NCBI GenBank assembly: GCA_020073495.1
Contig: JAIQFD010000008.1
Location: 31,537 to 95,536, forward strand
Source: Terriglobia bacterium
GTDB taxonomy: Bacteria; Acidobacteriota; Terriglobia; Terriglobales; Acidobacteriaceae
Direction of reading: 5' to 3'
Length of the DNA: 64,000 nt
The position numbers and the translations under genes were made by a program. Positions within the stretch are counted from its first letter, which is position 1. Every line of letters starts with the position of its first letter. Below the pieces are notes generated by a model that was given only the letters and a program-made list of their open reading frames with translations, was not told the DNA's origin and did no database searches. Below, piece after piece: positions 1-9,054 of the stretch.

Positions 1-677
1 GCACCAGGAGCGTGCCGCGCGTGGACAAGATCGTCGGGCCGGGGAACCTGTATGTGACCGCGGCCAAGAAGAGGGTCGCATTCGATTGCGCAATCGACAT
101 GCTGGCGGGACCGACCGAGGTGGCAATAGTCAGCGACACCGGCGAGGCGCGGTTCATCGCCGCCGACCTGGTAGCGCAGGCCGAGCACGATCCCGAGGCG
201 ATCGCGGTGTTCATCACCAGCAGCCGCGCGCTGGCCAAGGAGGTCCGCGAAAAAGTGGAGAAAGCTGCGGCTGGAAACGCGACGGCGCAGGTGTCGCTGC
301 GCGCCAATGGCGCCGTGCTGCTTGCGTCTTCACGGCAGCAGGCGATGGAGTGGGCGAATCGGCTGGCGCCGGAGCACATCACGGTCAGCCGCGAGAATGT
401 GCCGTACGTGACGAGTGCTGGTTCGATCTTCGTGGGGGACTATTCGCCACAAGCTGCCGGCGACTACGCATCCGGCCCGAACCACGTGCTGCCGACAGCC
501 GGAGCGGCGCGCTATCGCGGGGGCCTTAGCGTCTTCGACTTCGTGAAGCTGATCACCTTCCAGGAACTGACGGCGCAAGGAATGCGCCGGATCGCGCCCG
601 TGGTGGTGCCGCTAGCCGAGGCGGAAGGCCTGCGGGCGCATGCGGAATCCATTCGCGTGAGGTGCGCCAATGCTTAG
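1..677 (+). CDS. hisD: Histidinol dehydrogenase, C-terminal part (5' end outside window)
   Basis: Catalyses the last two steps of histidine synthesis, the NAD-dependent oxidation of L-histidinol to L-histidine, in the cytoplasm. The reading frame is open from base 3, so the gene starts before the window and about 225 C-terminal residues of a family of about 430 are present. Seen: the VDKIVGPGNLYV segment, the AGPTEVAIV stretch, and RLAPEHITV, which carries the Glu-His pair that acts as general base in the family. The QAAGDYASGPNHVLPT block with the zinc-binding region is also intact. The stop overlaps the hisC start by 8 bases, typical of translational coupling. Identification is secure. Confidence 0.97.
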   Translation, partial: TRSVPRVDKIVGPGNLYVTAAKKRVAFDCAIDMLAGPTEVAIVSDTGEARFIAADLVAQAEHDPEAIAVFITSSRALAKEVREKVEKAAAGNATAQVSLRANGAVLLASSRQQAMEWANRLAPEHITVSRENVPYVTSAGSIFVGDYSPQAAGDYASGPNHVLPTAGAARYRGGLSVFDFVKLITFQELTAQGMRRIAPVVVPLAEAEGLRAHAESIRVRCANA

Positions 678-1743
678 CGCCCGCGCGGCTGTGCGCAATC
701 TCAAGGAATATCACCCGCCGTTGGGCGGCCGCGCCGGCCTGCGGCTGGACTTCAACGAGAACACGGTCGGCTGCTCGCCGCGAGTGCTCGACGCGCTGCG
801 AAAGATAGACTACGAACAGCTCGCACGATATCCCGAACGTGAGCCGGTGGAGCGCGCGGTCGCGAGCTTTCTCAGCCGCGATGCATCGGAAGTTCTGCTC
901 ACAAACGGAGTGGACGAAGGCATCCACCTGTTGTGCGAAACGTACCTGGAAGCGGGCGAAGAAGTGCTCGTCGTCGTTCCGACCTTCTCCCTGTATGAGA
1001 TCTACGCCGCGGCGACCGGGGCGCGCGTGGTCGCCGTGCAGGCCAAGGACGATTTCAGTTTTCCCACGACTGACGTGCTGTCGCGGATCAGCGAGCGCAC
1101 GCGGTTGATCGCGGTCGCCAACCCGAACAATCCCACCGGCACGGTGGCGAGCCGGGAAGACCTGCTGAAGATCGCCGCGGCTGCGCCGGATGCGGCCCTG
1201 CTGGTGGACGAGGCGTACTTCGAGTTCTACGGCCAGACGGTGCTGGACGCGGTCCGTACCGCACCGAACCTCTTCGTGGCGCGGACCTTCTCCAAGGCGT
1301 ATGGGCTGGCAGGGCTGCGGACCGGTGTGCTGGTCGGCGCCGGTGACCAGATGAAGATGGTGCGGCGCGTCAGCTCGCCTTATAACGTGAACGGCGTGGC
1401 GCTGGCCTGCCTGCCCGCGGCGCTCGCCGACGCGCAGTACGTCCAGAGTTACGTGGCCGAGGTACGCCGCGGGCGCGAGAGCCTGGAGAAAGAGTTGGCA
1501 GCCCTGAACTTGAGGTACTGGCCCAGCCTGGCGAATTTCGTGCTGGCGCGCATCGGCGCGGAGAGCGGCCGCTTCGTGCGCGCCATGCGGGAGCGCGGCA
1601 TCCTGGTGCGCGACCGCTCTACCGACCCGGGATGCCAGGGCTGCGTGCGCATGACGCTTGGCTCGACTGAACAGACGGAGCGGCTCATCGAGGTGCTGCG
1701 CGCGGTGGTCGGCGAGCTCAAGAACCCGGGGGTGTCGGCATGA
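670..1743 (+). CDS. hisC: Histidinol-phosphate aminotransferase
   Basis: PLP enzyme of fold type I that converts imidazole acetol phosphate and glutamate to histidinol phosphate and 2-oxoglutarate. The 357 residues are the usual length. Motifs seen: LDFNENTVG near the N-terminus, [10 protein letters not shown] (the Asn that contacts the PLP ring), VDEAYFEF (Asp for the pyridine nitrogen) and [14 protein letters not shown], with the Schiff-base lysine. The ATG lies inside the end of hisD, and the stop codon overlaps the ATG of hisB by four bases (ATGA). Context in a six-gene his operon supports HisC over a general aromatic aminotransferase. Confidence 0.96.
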   Translation: MLSARAAVRNLKEYHPPLGGRAGLRLDFNENTVGCSPRVLDALRKIDYEQLARYPEREPVERAVASFLSRDASEVLLTNGVDEGIHLLCETYLEAGEEVLVVVPTFSLYEIYAAATGARVVAVQAKDDFSFPTTDVLSRISERTRLIAVANPNNPTGTVASREDLLKIAAAAPDAALLVDEAYFEFYGQTVLDAVRTAPNLFVARTFSKAYGLAGLRTGVLVGAGDQMKMVRRVSSPYNVNGVALACLPAALADAQYVQSYVAEVRRGRESLEKELAALNLRYWPSLANFVLARIGAESGRFVRAMRERGILVRDRSTDPGCQGCVRMTLGSTEQTERLIEVLRAVVGELKNPGVSA

Positions 1744-2327
1744 GGAAAGCGTCGCTGCGCCGCAAGACGAATGAGACCGACGTCAGCATCGCGCTGAACG
1801 TGGATGGCCGGGGCCGTTACGATGTCTCGACCGGCATTCGCTTCTTCGATCACATGCTGGAGCTGTTCGCGCGACACGGCGGGTTCGATCTCACGCTGAA
1901 GGCCGACGGCGATCTCGACGTGGACCAGCACCACACGGTCGAGGATGTGGGCATCGCGCTGGGCGAAGCCTTCGACCGCGCCCTCGGGCAAAAGAAGGGT
2001 ATCCTGCGCGCCGGCTACTTCCTGATGCCGATGGACGAAACGCTGAGTTTGGCGGCAGTGGATTTCGGCGGGCGCGCCACCGCGGTGGTGGAGACAAAAG
2101 TCCGCAGCCGGCTGGTGGGAGACCTCCAGGCGGAACTGGTGCACGATTTCTTCGACGGCTTCGCCCGCGGCGCTCGCGCCAACGTCCATGCGCGCGTACA
2201 GTACGGGCGCTCCAGCCACCACAAGATCGAAGCGCTGTTCAAAGCCTTCGCGCGGGCGTTGCGCGGGGCCTGCTGGCAGGACCGCCGCATGCGCCAGGTA
2301 CTGCCCAGCACAAAAGGATTGCTGTGA
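1740..2327 (+). CDS. hisB: Imidazoleglycerol-phosphate dehydratase
   Basis: Dehydrates imidazole glycerol phosphate to imidazole acetol phosphate. At 195 residues it is the monofunctional form, without the N-terminal phosphatase domain of enterobacterial HisB, so histidinol phosphatase must be encoded elsewhere. The Mn-binding His/Glu motifs are intact: [27 protein letters not shown], and the C-terminal [18 protein letters not shown]. It overlaps hisC by four bases upstream and hisH by four bases downstream. Confidence 0.97.
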   Translation: MRKASLRRKTNETDVSIALNVDGRGRYDVSTGIRFFDHMLELFARHGGFDLTLKADGDLDVDQHHTVEDVGIALGEAFDRALGQKKGILRAGYFLMPMDETLSLAAVDFGGRATAVVETKVRSRLVGDLQAELVHDFFDGFARGARANVHARVQYGRSSHHKIEALFKAFARALRGACWQDRRMRQVLPSTKGLL

Positions 2328-2908
2328 TCGCGATCGTCGATTACCGCGCGGGCAACATCGCCTCGGTGAAGAAAGCGTTGGACCGCCTGGGCTGCGAGTC
2401 GGTCATCACATCGGACGCGCGGGCGATCGCGCGCGCCGGGCGCATCGTGTTGCCGGGCGTGGGACACTTCGCCGCCACCCGGGCGCTCGATCCACTGCGC
2501 GACACGATCGCCGAAACGATCGGGCGCGGCACGCCCTTCCTGGGCATCTGCGTGGGCATGCAGTGGATGTTCGAGAGCAGCACGGAGGCGCCGGGCGTCG
2601 CCGGCCTGGGCCTGTTTCCCGGCGAGGTGACGCGCTTTCCCGGAAACGTGAAGTCACCGCACGTGGGCTGGAACCAGCTCGCCATCGGCGACGGCTCGCG
2701 ATTGCTGCGCGGGGTCGCTGCGGACCCTTTCGTGTACTTCACGCACAACTACCGCGCGCCGGTGTGCGCCGGAACCTCCGCCGAGTGCGAGTACGGCGGG
2801 AGGTTCGCCGCGGCGATCGAGCGCGAGAATCTTTTCGGAGTGCAATTCCACCCGGAGAAATCGGGCGACGTGGGCCTGGAGATCCTGAGGAACTTCGTCA
2901 CATGCTGA
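2324..2908 (+). CDS. hisH: Imidazole glycerol phosphate synthase, glutaminase subunit
   Basis: Class I glutamine amidotransferase that hydrolyses glutamine and channels ammonia through the HisF barrel to make IGP and AICAR. The nucleophile elbow [13 protein letters not shown] holds the catalytic Cys and VQFHPEKSG holds the His-Glu of the triad. The 194 residues are standard length. It begins four bases inside hisB and its last seven bases overlap hisF, so the two subunits are probably made in equal amounts by coupled translation. Confidence 0.97.
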   Translation: MIAIVDYRAGNIASVKKALDRLGCESVITSDARAIARAGRIVLPGVGHFAATRALDPLRDTIAETIGRGTPFLGICVGMQWMFESSTEAPGVAGLGLFPGEVTRFPGNVKSPHVGWNQLAIGDGSRLLRGVAADPFVYFTHNYRAPVCAGTSAECEYGGRFAAAIERENLFGVQFHPEKSGDVGLEILRNFVTC

Positions 2909-3681
2909 GCAAGCGCATCATCGCCTGCCTGGACGTGGACCGCGGCCGCGTGGTCAAGGGCGTGCAATTCCAGGAGCTGCGCGATGCCGGCGACCCGGCG
3001 GAGCTGGCGGCGGCGCACAGCCACGCGGGCGCCGACGAGGTCGTGCTGCTCGACATCTCGGCCACCCACGAGGGGCGCAAGACGCTGCTCGACGCGGTGC
3101 GCCGCGCGGCGCGCGAGTTGTTCATCCCGTTCACCGTGGGCGGCGGCATCCGTTCGCTGGAGGATGCGGCGGCGATCATCGAAGCGGGCGCCGACAAGAT
3201 CTCGATCAACTCCGCCGCCGTGGCCGGGCCGGCGCTGATCACGCGGATCGCCGAGCGCTTCGGATCGCAGGCGGTGATCGTGGCGGTGGACGCAAAACGT
3301 GCGCCACAGCCGCCCTCGGCGGCCGCTGATTTCGAGGTCTACGTCAGCGGCGGACGCAAGCCGACCGGACGCAAGGCGGTGGAGTGGGCGAGGGAAGCGG
3401 AAGCTCGTGGCGCAGGCGAGATCCTGCTGACCTCGATGGACCGCGACGGCACGGGTGCGGGCTTTGACTGTGAGCTGACCGCCGCCGTCGCCGCGGCCGT
3501 CAATATTCCCGTCATCGCCTCCGGGGGCGCGGGCGGGCCGCAGCACTTCGTCGAAGTGTTCCGGCAGGGAAGGGCCGACGCGGCGCTCGCCGCCAGCATC
3601 TTCCACTTCGGGTTGAACCGCATCACGGACTTGAAAGAAGCACTGCGCGCCGCAGGCGTGCCGGTGAGGTTGCCATGCTGA
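2902..3681 (+). CDS. hisF: Imidazole glycerol phosphate synthase, cyclase subunit
   Basis: TIM-barrel cyclase partner of HisH. ATG at 2902 gives the canonical N-terminus [20 protein letters not shown], with the catalytic Asp in CLDVD. The second Asp is in [10 protein letters not shown], and phosphate loops are visible as VGGGIRS and ASGGAGG. The 259 residues match the family. A much longer open frame runs upstream in phase through hisB and hisH, but it lacks homology to anything and the 2902 start fits both the family N-terminus and the operon overlap. Gene order H-F-A differs from the more common H-A-F. Confidence 0.97.
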   Translation: MLSKRIIACLDVDRGRVVKGVQFQELRDAGDPAELAAAHSHAGADEVVLLDISATHEGRKTLLDAVRRAARELFIPFTVGGGIRSLEDAAAIIEAGADKISINSAAVAGPALITRIAERFGSQAVIVAVDAKRAPQPPSAAADFEVYVSGGRKPTGRKAVEWAREAEARGAGEILLTSMDRDGTGAGFDCELTAAVAAAVNIPVIASGGAGGPQHFVEVFRQGRADAALAASIFHFGLNRITDLKEALRAAGVPVRLPC

Positions 3682-4349
3682 TCCCCTCGATCGACCTGAT
3701 GGGAGGGCGCATCGTCCAGCTGGTGCAGGGCGAAAAGAAGGCGCTCGAATTCGACGATTTCGACCCGTGGATCGAGCGCTTCAAGAAGTGTCCGCTGGTC
3801 CAACTGATCGACCTGGACGCGGCCATCGGTACGGGCAGCAACCGCGCGCTGCTGGAGCGGTTCACGCGCCGGCTGACTTGCCAGGTGGGTGGCGGTATCC
3901 GCGACGTTGCCACGGCGCGGCGGATCCTCGAGCTGGGCGTGCGCGCCGTGATCATCGGATCGGCGCTGGTGAAGGATGGGGCAGTGAACACGGGCTTTGC
4001 CGAACAGCTCGCCCGTGAGGCCAGCGCCGACCGGCTGGTCTTCGCGGTGGACTCAAAGCGCGGGCACGTCGCCACCCACGGATGGCGCCGGGCGACCGAG
4101 CTCACCGCCGAGGAGATGATGCGGGAGCTCGATCCATGGTGCAGCGCCTTCCTTTATACGCACGTAGACACGGAAGGGCTGATGGAGGGCATCCCACTCG
4201 ACATGATCAAAAAGCTGCGCCTGGCGACCAAGAAAAAGCTGATGGCGGCCGGCGGCATCAACAGCCTGGACCAGGTCTCGGAACTCGACCGCATGGGAGT
4301 GGATGCGGTCGTGGGCATGGCCATCTACACCGGCCGGATCGACGTCTAG
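3675..4349 (+). CDS. hisA: HisA-type isomerase (ProFAR isomerase), divergent
   Basis: Predicted 1-(5-phosphoribosyl)-5-[(5-phosphoribosylamino)methylideneamino]imidazole-4-carboxamide isomerase. The half-barrel repeats are visible: [16 protein letters not shown] has the first catalytic Asp, CQVGGGIRD the first phosphate loop, [15 protein letters not shown] the second acidic region, and [12 protein letters not shown] the second phosphate loop. At 224 residues it is a little shorter than the usual 240, and the strand after DFDPWIERF is compact. It overlaps hisF by seven bases and closes the operon. No hisI or hisE follows. Its stop codon shares the tetranucleotide CTAG with the stop of the convergent gene. 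Confidence 0.9.
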   Translation: MLIPSIDLMGGRIVQLVQGEKKALEFDDFDPWIERFKKCPLVQLIDLDAAIGTGSNRALLERFTRRLTCQVGGGIRDVATARRILELGVRAVIIGSALVKDGAVNTGFAEQLAREASADRLVFAVDSKRGHVATHGWRRATELTAEEMMRELDPWCSAFLYTHVDTEGLMEGIPLDMIKKLRLATKKKLMAAGGINSLDQVSELDRMGVDAVVGMAIYTGRIDV

Positions 4350-4744
4350 CCCATGCTGCTGACGTGCTCCGGCTGGATGCGCAGCAGCATGCGCACCTCT
4401 CCGGGCTGCGCATAGGGGTACTTGTCGACGCCGAGATATTTCTTGGCCATCTTATCGATGTGGTTTTTCGCGCCCTGCTCCGTCGTCTCCACCACGCGGC
4501 CGCGGATCTCGAGGTACCGGTACGGATTTTCGGGATCGATAAGGGTGATAGACACGCGCGGGTCGCGCTTGATGTTCTTGTCCTTCTGGCGGCCGCGGGC
4601 GGTGTTCACCATCACGGTGTCTCCGTCGCGGTCCACCCAGACGGGCGTGACCTGCGGGCTGCCGTCGGGCATCAAGGTTCCCAGGCTGCCGAATGCCTTT
4701 TTGTCGAACAGGTCAAGATACTTTTGCGGGATCTTTGCCGCCAT
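4346..4744 (-). CDS. PPOX-class flavin/deazaflavin-dependent oxidoreductase
   Basis: A 132-residue split-barrel protein of the pyridoxamine-phosphate-oxidase-like/FDOR superfamily. Recognisable features are SLGTLMPDGSPQVTPVWVD near the N-terminus, the core strand block MVNTARGRQKDKNIKRDPR and SITLIDPENPYRYLEIRGRV. Members of this fold use F420 or FMN to reduce small molecules. Being last in an F420 biosynthesis operon, 32 bases inside the end of npdG, makes F420 the likely cofactor (inference). Substrate unknown. The final codon pair is convergent with hisA, with no intergenic space at all. Confidence 0.85.
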   Translation of the reverse strand: MAAKIPQKYLDLFDKKAFGSLGTLMPDGSPQVTPVWVDRDGDTVMVNTARGRQKDKNIKRDPRVSITLIDPENPYRYLEIRGRVVETTEQGAKNHIDKMAKKYLGVDKYPYAQPGEVRMLLRIQPEHVSSMG

Positions 4745-5465
4745 GGGACATTCCTTTCGCGTGTGACGCAGGGCGGTCCACCGAGGGCTCGGGAATGCCT
4801 AGCCCGGTGATCCGCAGGCCTGCGGAATGGCTTTTGTAACGCATGTTGATTTGGATGAGCAGGGCAGTGAGCTGCTCGACGGTGCGGGAGTTCTCCAGCT
4901 TGCCGCCATCCACCGCGCGGACGCCCGGGATGCAGCGCGCCAGTTCGAAAGCCACCTCTTTGGCGGGCGCATCGTCGCTGCACACGATGACGTCGCACTC
5001 GACCGGCGTATCGGAGAGCAGCGCCTTGGCGCCGATGTTCTGGAACGCGGCGGCGAGCTTGGTCCCTTCCGGAAGCAACTCCGCTGTGGCCTGGACCGCG
5101 GAGCCTTGCCAGACGCCGAGCGTCCGCGTCGGCTTGCCGCCGATCCCCGCGGCTAGCGGGACGGTTGTGTCCAGCACCACGGTGCCGGGCGCGAAGCAGT
5201 CCCTCAAATGCTTCAGCGTGTCCGCGTGGGCGACGAAGGGGATGGTCAGGACCACGATGCGGGCGGCCTTCACCGCCGAGGCATTGTCCATGCCCTCGAC
5301 GTGCGCCTTGTCGCCGGCGAGAGTGGAGATCTCCTGGGCGACGGTGCGCGCGCGTTCGGCGTCGCGCGAGCCGATGATGACGTGCTTGCCGGCGCGCGCC
5401 CAGCGCAGCGCAAGCCCGCGTCCCTCCGGTCCGGTGCCTCCGACGATGGCGATCGGTCCCTTCAT
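4713..5465 (-). CDS. npdG: NADPH-dependent F420 reductase
   Basis: Transfers hydride between NADPH and coenzyme F420, supplying or draining reduced F420. The Rossmann dinucleotide motif is at the extreme N-terminus (VGGTGPEGRGLALRWA), followed by IIGSRDAERA, where Ser-Arg is the usual NADP 2'-phosphate reader. Further family signatures are VVLTIPF and AFQNIGAKAL. ATG at 5465 is chosen because it places the Rossmann strand at residue 4; the open frame upstream is the shadow of cofH. It overlaps cofH by four bases and gives 250 residues, slightly longer than archaeal Fno (about 225). Confidence 0.9.
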   Translation of the reverse strand: MKGPIAIVGGTGPEGRGLALRWARAGKHVIIGSRDAERARTVAQEISTLAGDKAHVEGMDNASAVKAARIVVLTIPFVAHADTLKHLRDCFAPGTVVLDTTVPLAAGIGGKPTRTLGVWQGSAVQATAELLPEGTKLAAAFQNIGAKALLSDTPVECDVIVCSDDAPAKEVAFELARCIPGVRAVDGGKLENSRTVEQLTALLIQINMRYKSHSAGLRITGLGIPEPSVDRPASHAKGMSHGGKDPAKVS

Positions 5466-6682
5466 GCGGTGCGTTCTCTCTCCGGCGGGGGCTCGGACGC
5501 AGGTCCTGCCATCCGCCGGATCTCCGTATACGTTGTATTGCGTTCGGCGGGGACGCGCCCCAGCTCCAGGATGCGTTCCTGCATCTCCGCCACGCTCAGA
5601 CATTGGCCGGAGGTGGCGCCCGCAAGCCGCGAGATGTTCTCTTCCATCAGCGTTCCGCTGTAGTCGTTGGCGCCCGCCCGCAGGCAAAGCTGCGCGACCG
5701 TCCGGCTGAGCTTCACCCACGAGACCTGCACATTGGGAATGGCGCCGGCCAGCAGCACGCGGCCCAACGCGTGGATCTTCAGGTGCTCCTCGAACGTCGG
5801 GCCGGGGCGCGAAAGATCCTGGTGGAAAAGCAGCGTGTTCTGGTGGATGAATCCCAGCGGCACGAACTCGGTGAAGCCGCCGGTCTCGCGCTGGATGCCG
5901 CGGATCATTCGAAGCTGGTCCACCCAGTGCTCAGGCGTCTCGCGGTGCCCGTACATCAGGGTCGAGGTGCTGCGGATGCCGAGTTGGTGCGCCGTGGTGA
6001 TGACCTCGCGCCATTGCGCCGTGGAGAGCTTGTTCGCCGACAGCACCTGGCGGACCTGGTCGTCGAGGATCTCGGCGGCAGTGCCGGGCAGCGTGTCCAG
6101 CCCGTTATCGCGCAGCATGGCGAGATAGTCGCGCAGCGGCATGCCCGTGAGTTCCACGCCGTAGACGATCTCCATGGGAGAGAAGGCGTGGATGTGCATC
6201 TCGGGCACCGCGCGTTTCACCGCACGCAGGATGTCGCGGTAGTAGAAGGGTGGGAGATCGCGCGGCAGCCCGCCCTGGATGCAAACTTCGGTCGCGCCTT
6301 GCTCCCATGCTTCCACTGCTCTCACCGCGACATGGTCAAGCGAGAGGAAGTAAGCGTCTTCGGAGCGAGGTCCGCGGCTGAAGGCGCAGAACTTGCACCC
6401 CACGAAACAGACGTTGGTGAAATTGATGTTGCGGTTGACGACGTAGGTGATGACGTCGCCGACGATCCGGTGCCGCAAGCGATCGGCGGTCGCGAGCAGC
6501 GCGACGAGATCATCGCCGCTGGAGGACGCCAGGCGCAGGCATTCGTCGCGGGTGAGCGCGCCGCCATCCCCAGCCGCCAGGACTGTCTCCAGCACGGAGC
6601 GCACTGGCGCCGAAGCGCGTGCCGCAGCCTGCTCCCAGGCGACCTCGTAGAACCGCTCCAGTTGTGCCGATCCGTTCATCAT
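5462..6682 (-). CDS. cofH: F420 deazaflavin (Fo) synthase subunit CofH, radical SAM
   Basis: Radical SAM half of Fo synthase that joins the tyrosine-derived 4-hydroxybenzyl unit to 5-amino-6-ribitylaminouracil. The CX3CX2C cluster motif is NVCFVGCKFCAFSRG at about residue 75. Later blocks include EVCIQGG, IHAFSPMEI and STLMYGHRET, typical of CofH/MqnC-like enzymes. Two adjacent ATGs (6682 and 6679) give about 406 residues. The first base of the start is shared with the stop codon of cofE. CofG and CofH are separate here, as in archaea and cyanobacteria, unlike the fused FbiC of Actinobacteria. Confidence 0.93.
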   Translation of the reverse strand: MMNGSAQLERFYEVAWEQAAARASAPVRSVLETVLAAGDGGALTRDECLRLASSSGDDLVALLATADRLRHRIVGDVITYVVNRNINFTNVCFVGCKFCAFSRGPRSEDAYFLSLDHVAVRAVEAWEQGATEVCIQGGLPRDLPPFYYRDILRAVKRAVPEMHIHAFSPMEIVYGVELTGMPLRDYLAMLRDNGLDTLPGTAAEILDDQVRQVLSANKLSTAQWREVITTAHQLGIRSTSTLMYGHRETPEHWVDQLRMIRGIQRETGGFTEFVPLGFIHQNTLLFHQDLSRPGPTFEEHLKIHALGRVLLAGAIPNVQVSWVKLSRTVAQLCLRAGANDYSGTLMEENISRLAGATSGQCLSVAEMQERILELGRVPAERNTTYTEIRRMAGPASEPPPERERTA

Positions 6683-7452
6683 TATCGGAACAGGTCCCGC
6701 TTGGCGGGACGGACCAGGTCGCGGGCGTGTCCGCGTCCCGGCTCGTAAGCGAACCCCCGAATGATACACGCGGGGCAGCGGGAAAGTTTCCCACAGACGA
6801 CTCCGGCAAATGCTGCCAGCGAATCGGCAACCGCTTCCAGGCTCACCCGCAGCAGGTAGCCGTGCGGATCGCGCTGCTTTCGGAAGTCGCGATACGCCTT
6901 CATCCCGGCCACGCCGATCGCCACCTCGGTGAGGCCGTCGCGCCAGGGGCGGCCGAAGGTGTCGGTGATGATCACGGGAACGGACAGGCCGAGTCTTTTC
7001 CGGATTCCGCGATGCAGGCGCAGCGCGCTGCCGTCCGAATCCTTGGGCAACAACACGGCGTGTGCGCCGCCGTCGACATTGGACAGGTCCACGCCGCTAT
7101 TGGCGCAGACCAGGCCGTGCGCGGTCTCGGTGATCAGGACTCCGTTCTTCATGCGCACCACGCGGCGCGCTTCCTTGAGCGCGAGCTCGACCACGCGCGC
7201 GTCCACGGGATAGCGCCGGGCCCATGCACGGGCACGCGAAGACGGCCTGACTTTCGCCAGTTCGACCAATCTCCCTTCCGCCTTGGAGACCACCTTGTGA
7301 GTGACCACGAGAATGTCGCTGCCCACGAGCGGAGTGCCCTGGCGGGCGCACGCGAGGAGGATCTCGTCGAGCAGGGGAACGTCCGGATGGATCTCCGGGA
7401 TCCCCCGCACGGGGATGGCGCGCACTTCGCTAGGTTCAGGCACGTTGCGCAT
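6682..7452 (-). CDS. cofE: Coenzyme F420-0:L-glutamate ligase
   Basis: GTP-dependent ligase that adds the first glutamates to F420-0. Seen: AIPVRGIPEI and DILVVTHKVVSKAEGR, typical of the N-terminus, then ITETAHGLVCANSGVDLSN and VIITDTFGRPWRDGLTEVAIG, the metal/GTP-binding signature. The 256 residues correspond to stand-alone CofE without the C-terminal nitroreductase-like domain of mycobacterial FbiB. The start at 7452 lies 17 bases inside cofC. The tail length of F420 cannot be predicted from sequence. Confidence 0.94.
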   Translation of the reverse strand: MRNVPEPSEVRAIPVRGIPEIHPDVPLLDEILLACARQGTPLVGSDILVVTHKVVSKAEGRLVELAKVRPSSRARAWARRYPVDARVVELALKEARRVVRMKNGVLITETAHGLVCANSGVDLSNVDGGAHAVLLPKDSDGSALRLHRGIRKRLGLSVPVIITDTFGRPWRDGLTEVAIGVAGMKAYRDFRKQRDPHGYLLRVSLEAVADSLAAFAGVVCGKLSRCPACIIRGFAYEPGRGHARDLVRPAKRDLFR

Positions 7453-8092
7453 CTGCCAGACGGTCCGCGATGTCCCACTGGGCCAGCAGTGCCTGCGTCC
7501 GCGAGCGCGCAGGAGCGGCCATGAGCGCGGCCAGGTCGGAAGGCGTGTCGATGTCCAGGCCGATGCCCGGAAGTTCGAGGACGACCACCGGCTTGCCGGT
7601 GGCAAGCGCTGCGTCGCGATGGGGAACAAAGCTGTCGTTGCCGAAGCGCAGGGGCATGAGGCTTGCGGGCCGGCGCAGGACGGCGTTGGAGCCGCGGCCA
7701 TCGGCGGAAGGCACGAGCACGATGCCTTCCCGCGGCGCGGCGGCATAGACGGCGCTCAATTCCTCGCTCGTTACCAGCGGCATGTCTCCGGGGATGACGA
7801 GGGTTTCGGTGGCGCCGCGCTGCACGGCGGTCCGCGTGCCCATGGCGATCGCCCCGGTTTCGCCGGGATTGTCACGGTCCTCGATGACTTCGAAGTGGTG
7901 CCGCCGCGCCAGTTCGACGGCGCGGGGGTAGCTGGTCACCAGCGCAACCGGCGGATGCCCGCGCCAACCGGCCACCGCCGCCAGCACGTCGTCGAGCATG
8001 GTTTCGGCGAGCTGCGTCCGCTGTTCCTGAGGCAGGATGTCGGCCAGGCGCTGCTTGGCGCCGCGCAGGTCTTTTACCGGGACCAGGATCAT
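7436..8092 (-). CDS. cofC: 2-phospholactate/PEP guanylyltransferase
   Basis: Activates a three-carbon phospho-acid (2-phospholactate or phosphoenolpyruvate) with GTP, making the donor for CofD. MILVPVKDLRGAKQRLA at the N-terminus is the nucleotide-binding signature of CofC/FbiD, LVIPGDMPLV holds the metal-binding Asp, and GLDIDTPSDL is the C-terminal acidic motif. Start at 8092 (ATG) gives 218 residues. Longer upstream frame reads the end of cofD. It overlaps cofD by four bases. Which substrate is used (lactyl or PEP, giving F420 or dehydro-F420) cannot be read from sequence. Confidence 0.92.
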   Translation of the reverse strand: MILVPVKDLRGAKQRLADILPQEQRTQLAETMLDDVLAAVAGWRGHPPVALVTSYPRAVELARRHHFEVIEDRDNPGETGAIAMGTRTAVQRGATETLVIPGDMPLVTSEELSAVYAAAPREGIVLVPSADGRGSNAVLRRPASLMPLRFGNDSFVPHRDAALATGKPVVVLELPGIGLDIDTPSDLAALMAAPARSRTQALLAQWDIADRLADAQRA

Positions 8093-9054
8093 CGCCGCTC
8101 CGCTCCCACTGGTTCTTGCTTGTGGCTGGCTGCAAGGGTCGCCTGGAGCGTGGCAGAGGCGAGCGCCGCCTTGTCTGCCGCGCTCTTCATGATCGTGTTC
8201 GTGCACAGCGCGCGCACGCCCAGCTTCTGAACGTCGGGCGCAAGCGCGGCGTCGCGCTCATCCATGACTAACACGTCAAGGAAGTCTCGATACGCCTGGA
8301 CAATCCCCAGGGGTGAGACTTCGAGCCCGCGGATGGCCATAAGATCGCCCGCCGGGCCGGATACTGGCGCTCCGCCGACAATGGGGCTCACTGCGCCCAC
8401 CGGCGCTGCCGTGGCCAGCAGTGCTTGCTTGATGGCCGGGACAGCAAGGATCGGGCCGATGCTGGTTATGGGATTGCTGGGCGCGAACAAGACGGCATCC
8501 GCGGACAGGATGGCATCCACAACGCCGGGCGCTGCCTTGGCGGTTGCGGCGCCGTCGAAGCGCACCGCGTGCGCCGGCACCTGGTAGCGCTCGCGCACGA
8601 AATATTCCTGGAAGCTCAACTCGCGGTGGTCGGTGGCGATGCGCGTCTCCACATGCGCATCACTCATGGGCAGGATGCGGGAGCGAATGCCGAACGACGA
8701 CGCGATGGCGGCCGTGGCTTCGGTAAGGGTCTTGCCTTCGCCGAGCATCTCGGTGCGCGTGATGTGTAGCGCAAGATCGCGGTCGCCGAGCTGGAACCAG
8801 GACGGGGCGCCCAGCCGCTTCATGACCTCCAGGCACTCGAAGGTGTCGCCCTCCACGCCCCAGCCGCGTTCCTGGCTGAGCAGCCCGGCAAGGGCGTAGG
8901 TGATGGAGTCGAGATCGGGAGACACGTGCAGCCCCCACCACTCGAGATCGTCGCCGGTGTTGACGATGCAGACCAGGTTTTCCGCGGGCACGCACGCCTG
9001 CATACCCTGCACGAATTTGGCGCCGCCCGTGCCTCCGGTAATGACGACGATCAT
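8089..9054 (-). CDS. cofD: 2-phospho-L-lactate transferase (F420-0 / dehydro-F420-0 synthase)
   Basis: Transfers the activated phospholactyl or phosphoenolpyruvyl group to Fo. Family hallmarks are present: ITGGTGGAKFVQGMQ at the N-terminus, NTGDDLEWWGLHVSPDLD, and FAPSNPITSIGPIL. The 321 residues are full length. No FMN-dependent dehydro-F420 reductase domain or gene is visible in the operon, so if PEP is the precursor another reductase must be supplied elsewhere. Four-base overlaps on both sides indicate a single transcript with cofG and cofC. Confidence 0.95.
   Translation of the reverse strand: MIVVITGGTGGAKFVQGMQACVPAENLVCIVNTGDDLEWWGLHVSPDLDSITYALAGLLSQERGWGVEGDTFECLEVMKRLGAPSWFQLGDRDLALHITRTEMLGEGKTLTEATAAIASSFGIRSRILPMSDAHVETRIATDHRELSFQEYFVRERYQVPAHAVRFDGAATAKAAPGVVDAILSADAVLFAPSNPITSIGPILAVPAIKQALLATAAPVGAVSPIVGGAPVSGPAGDLMAIRGLEVSPLGIVQAYRDFLDVLVMDERDAALAPDVQKLGVRALCTNTIMKSAADKAALASATLQATLAASHKQEPVGAERR

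Noticed and set aside
2188..2901. N-terminal extension of hisF reaching back through hisB and hisH
   Set aside because: The extension overlaps two genes entirely, and the standard HisF N-terminus begins at 2902.
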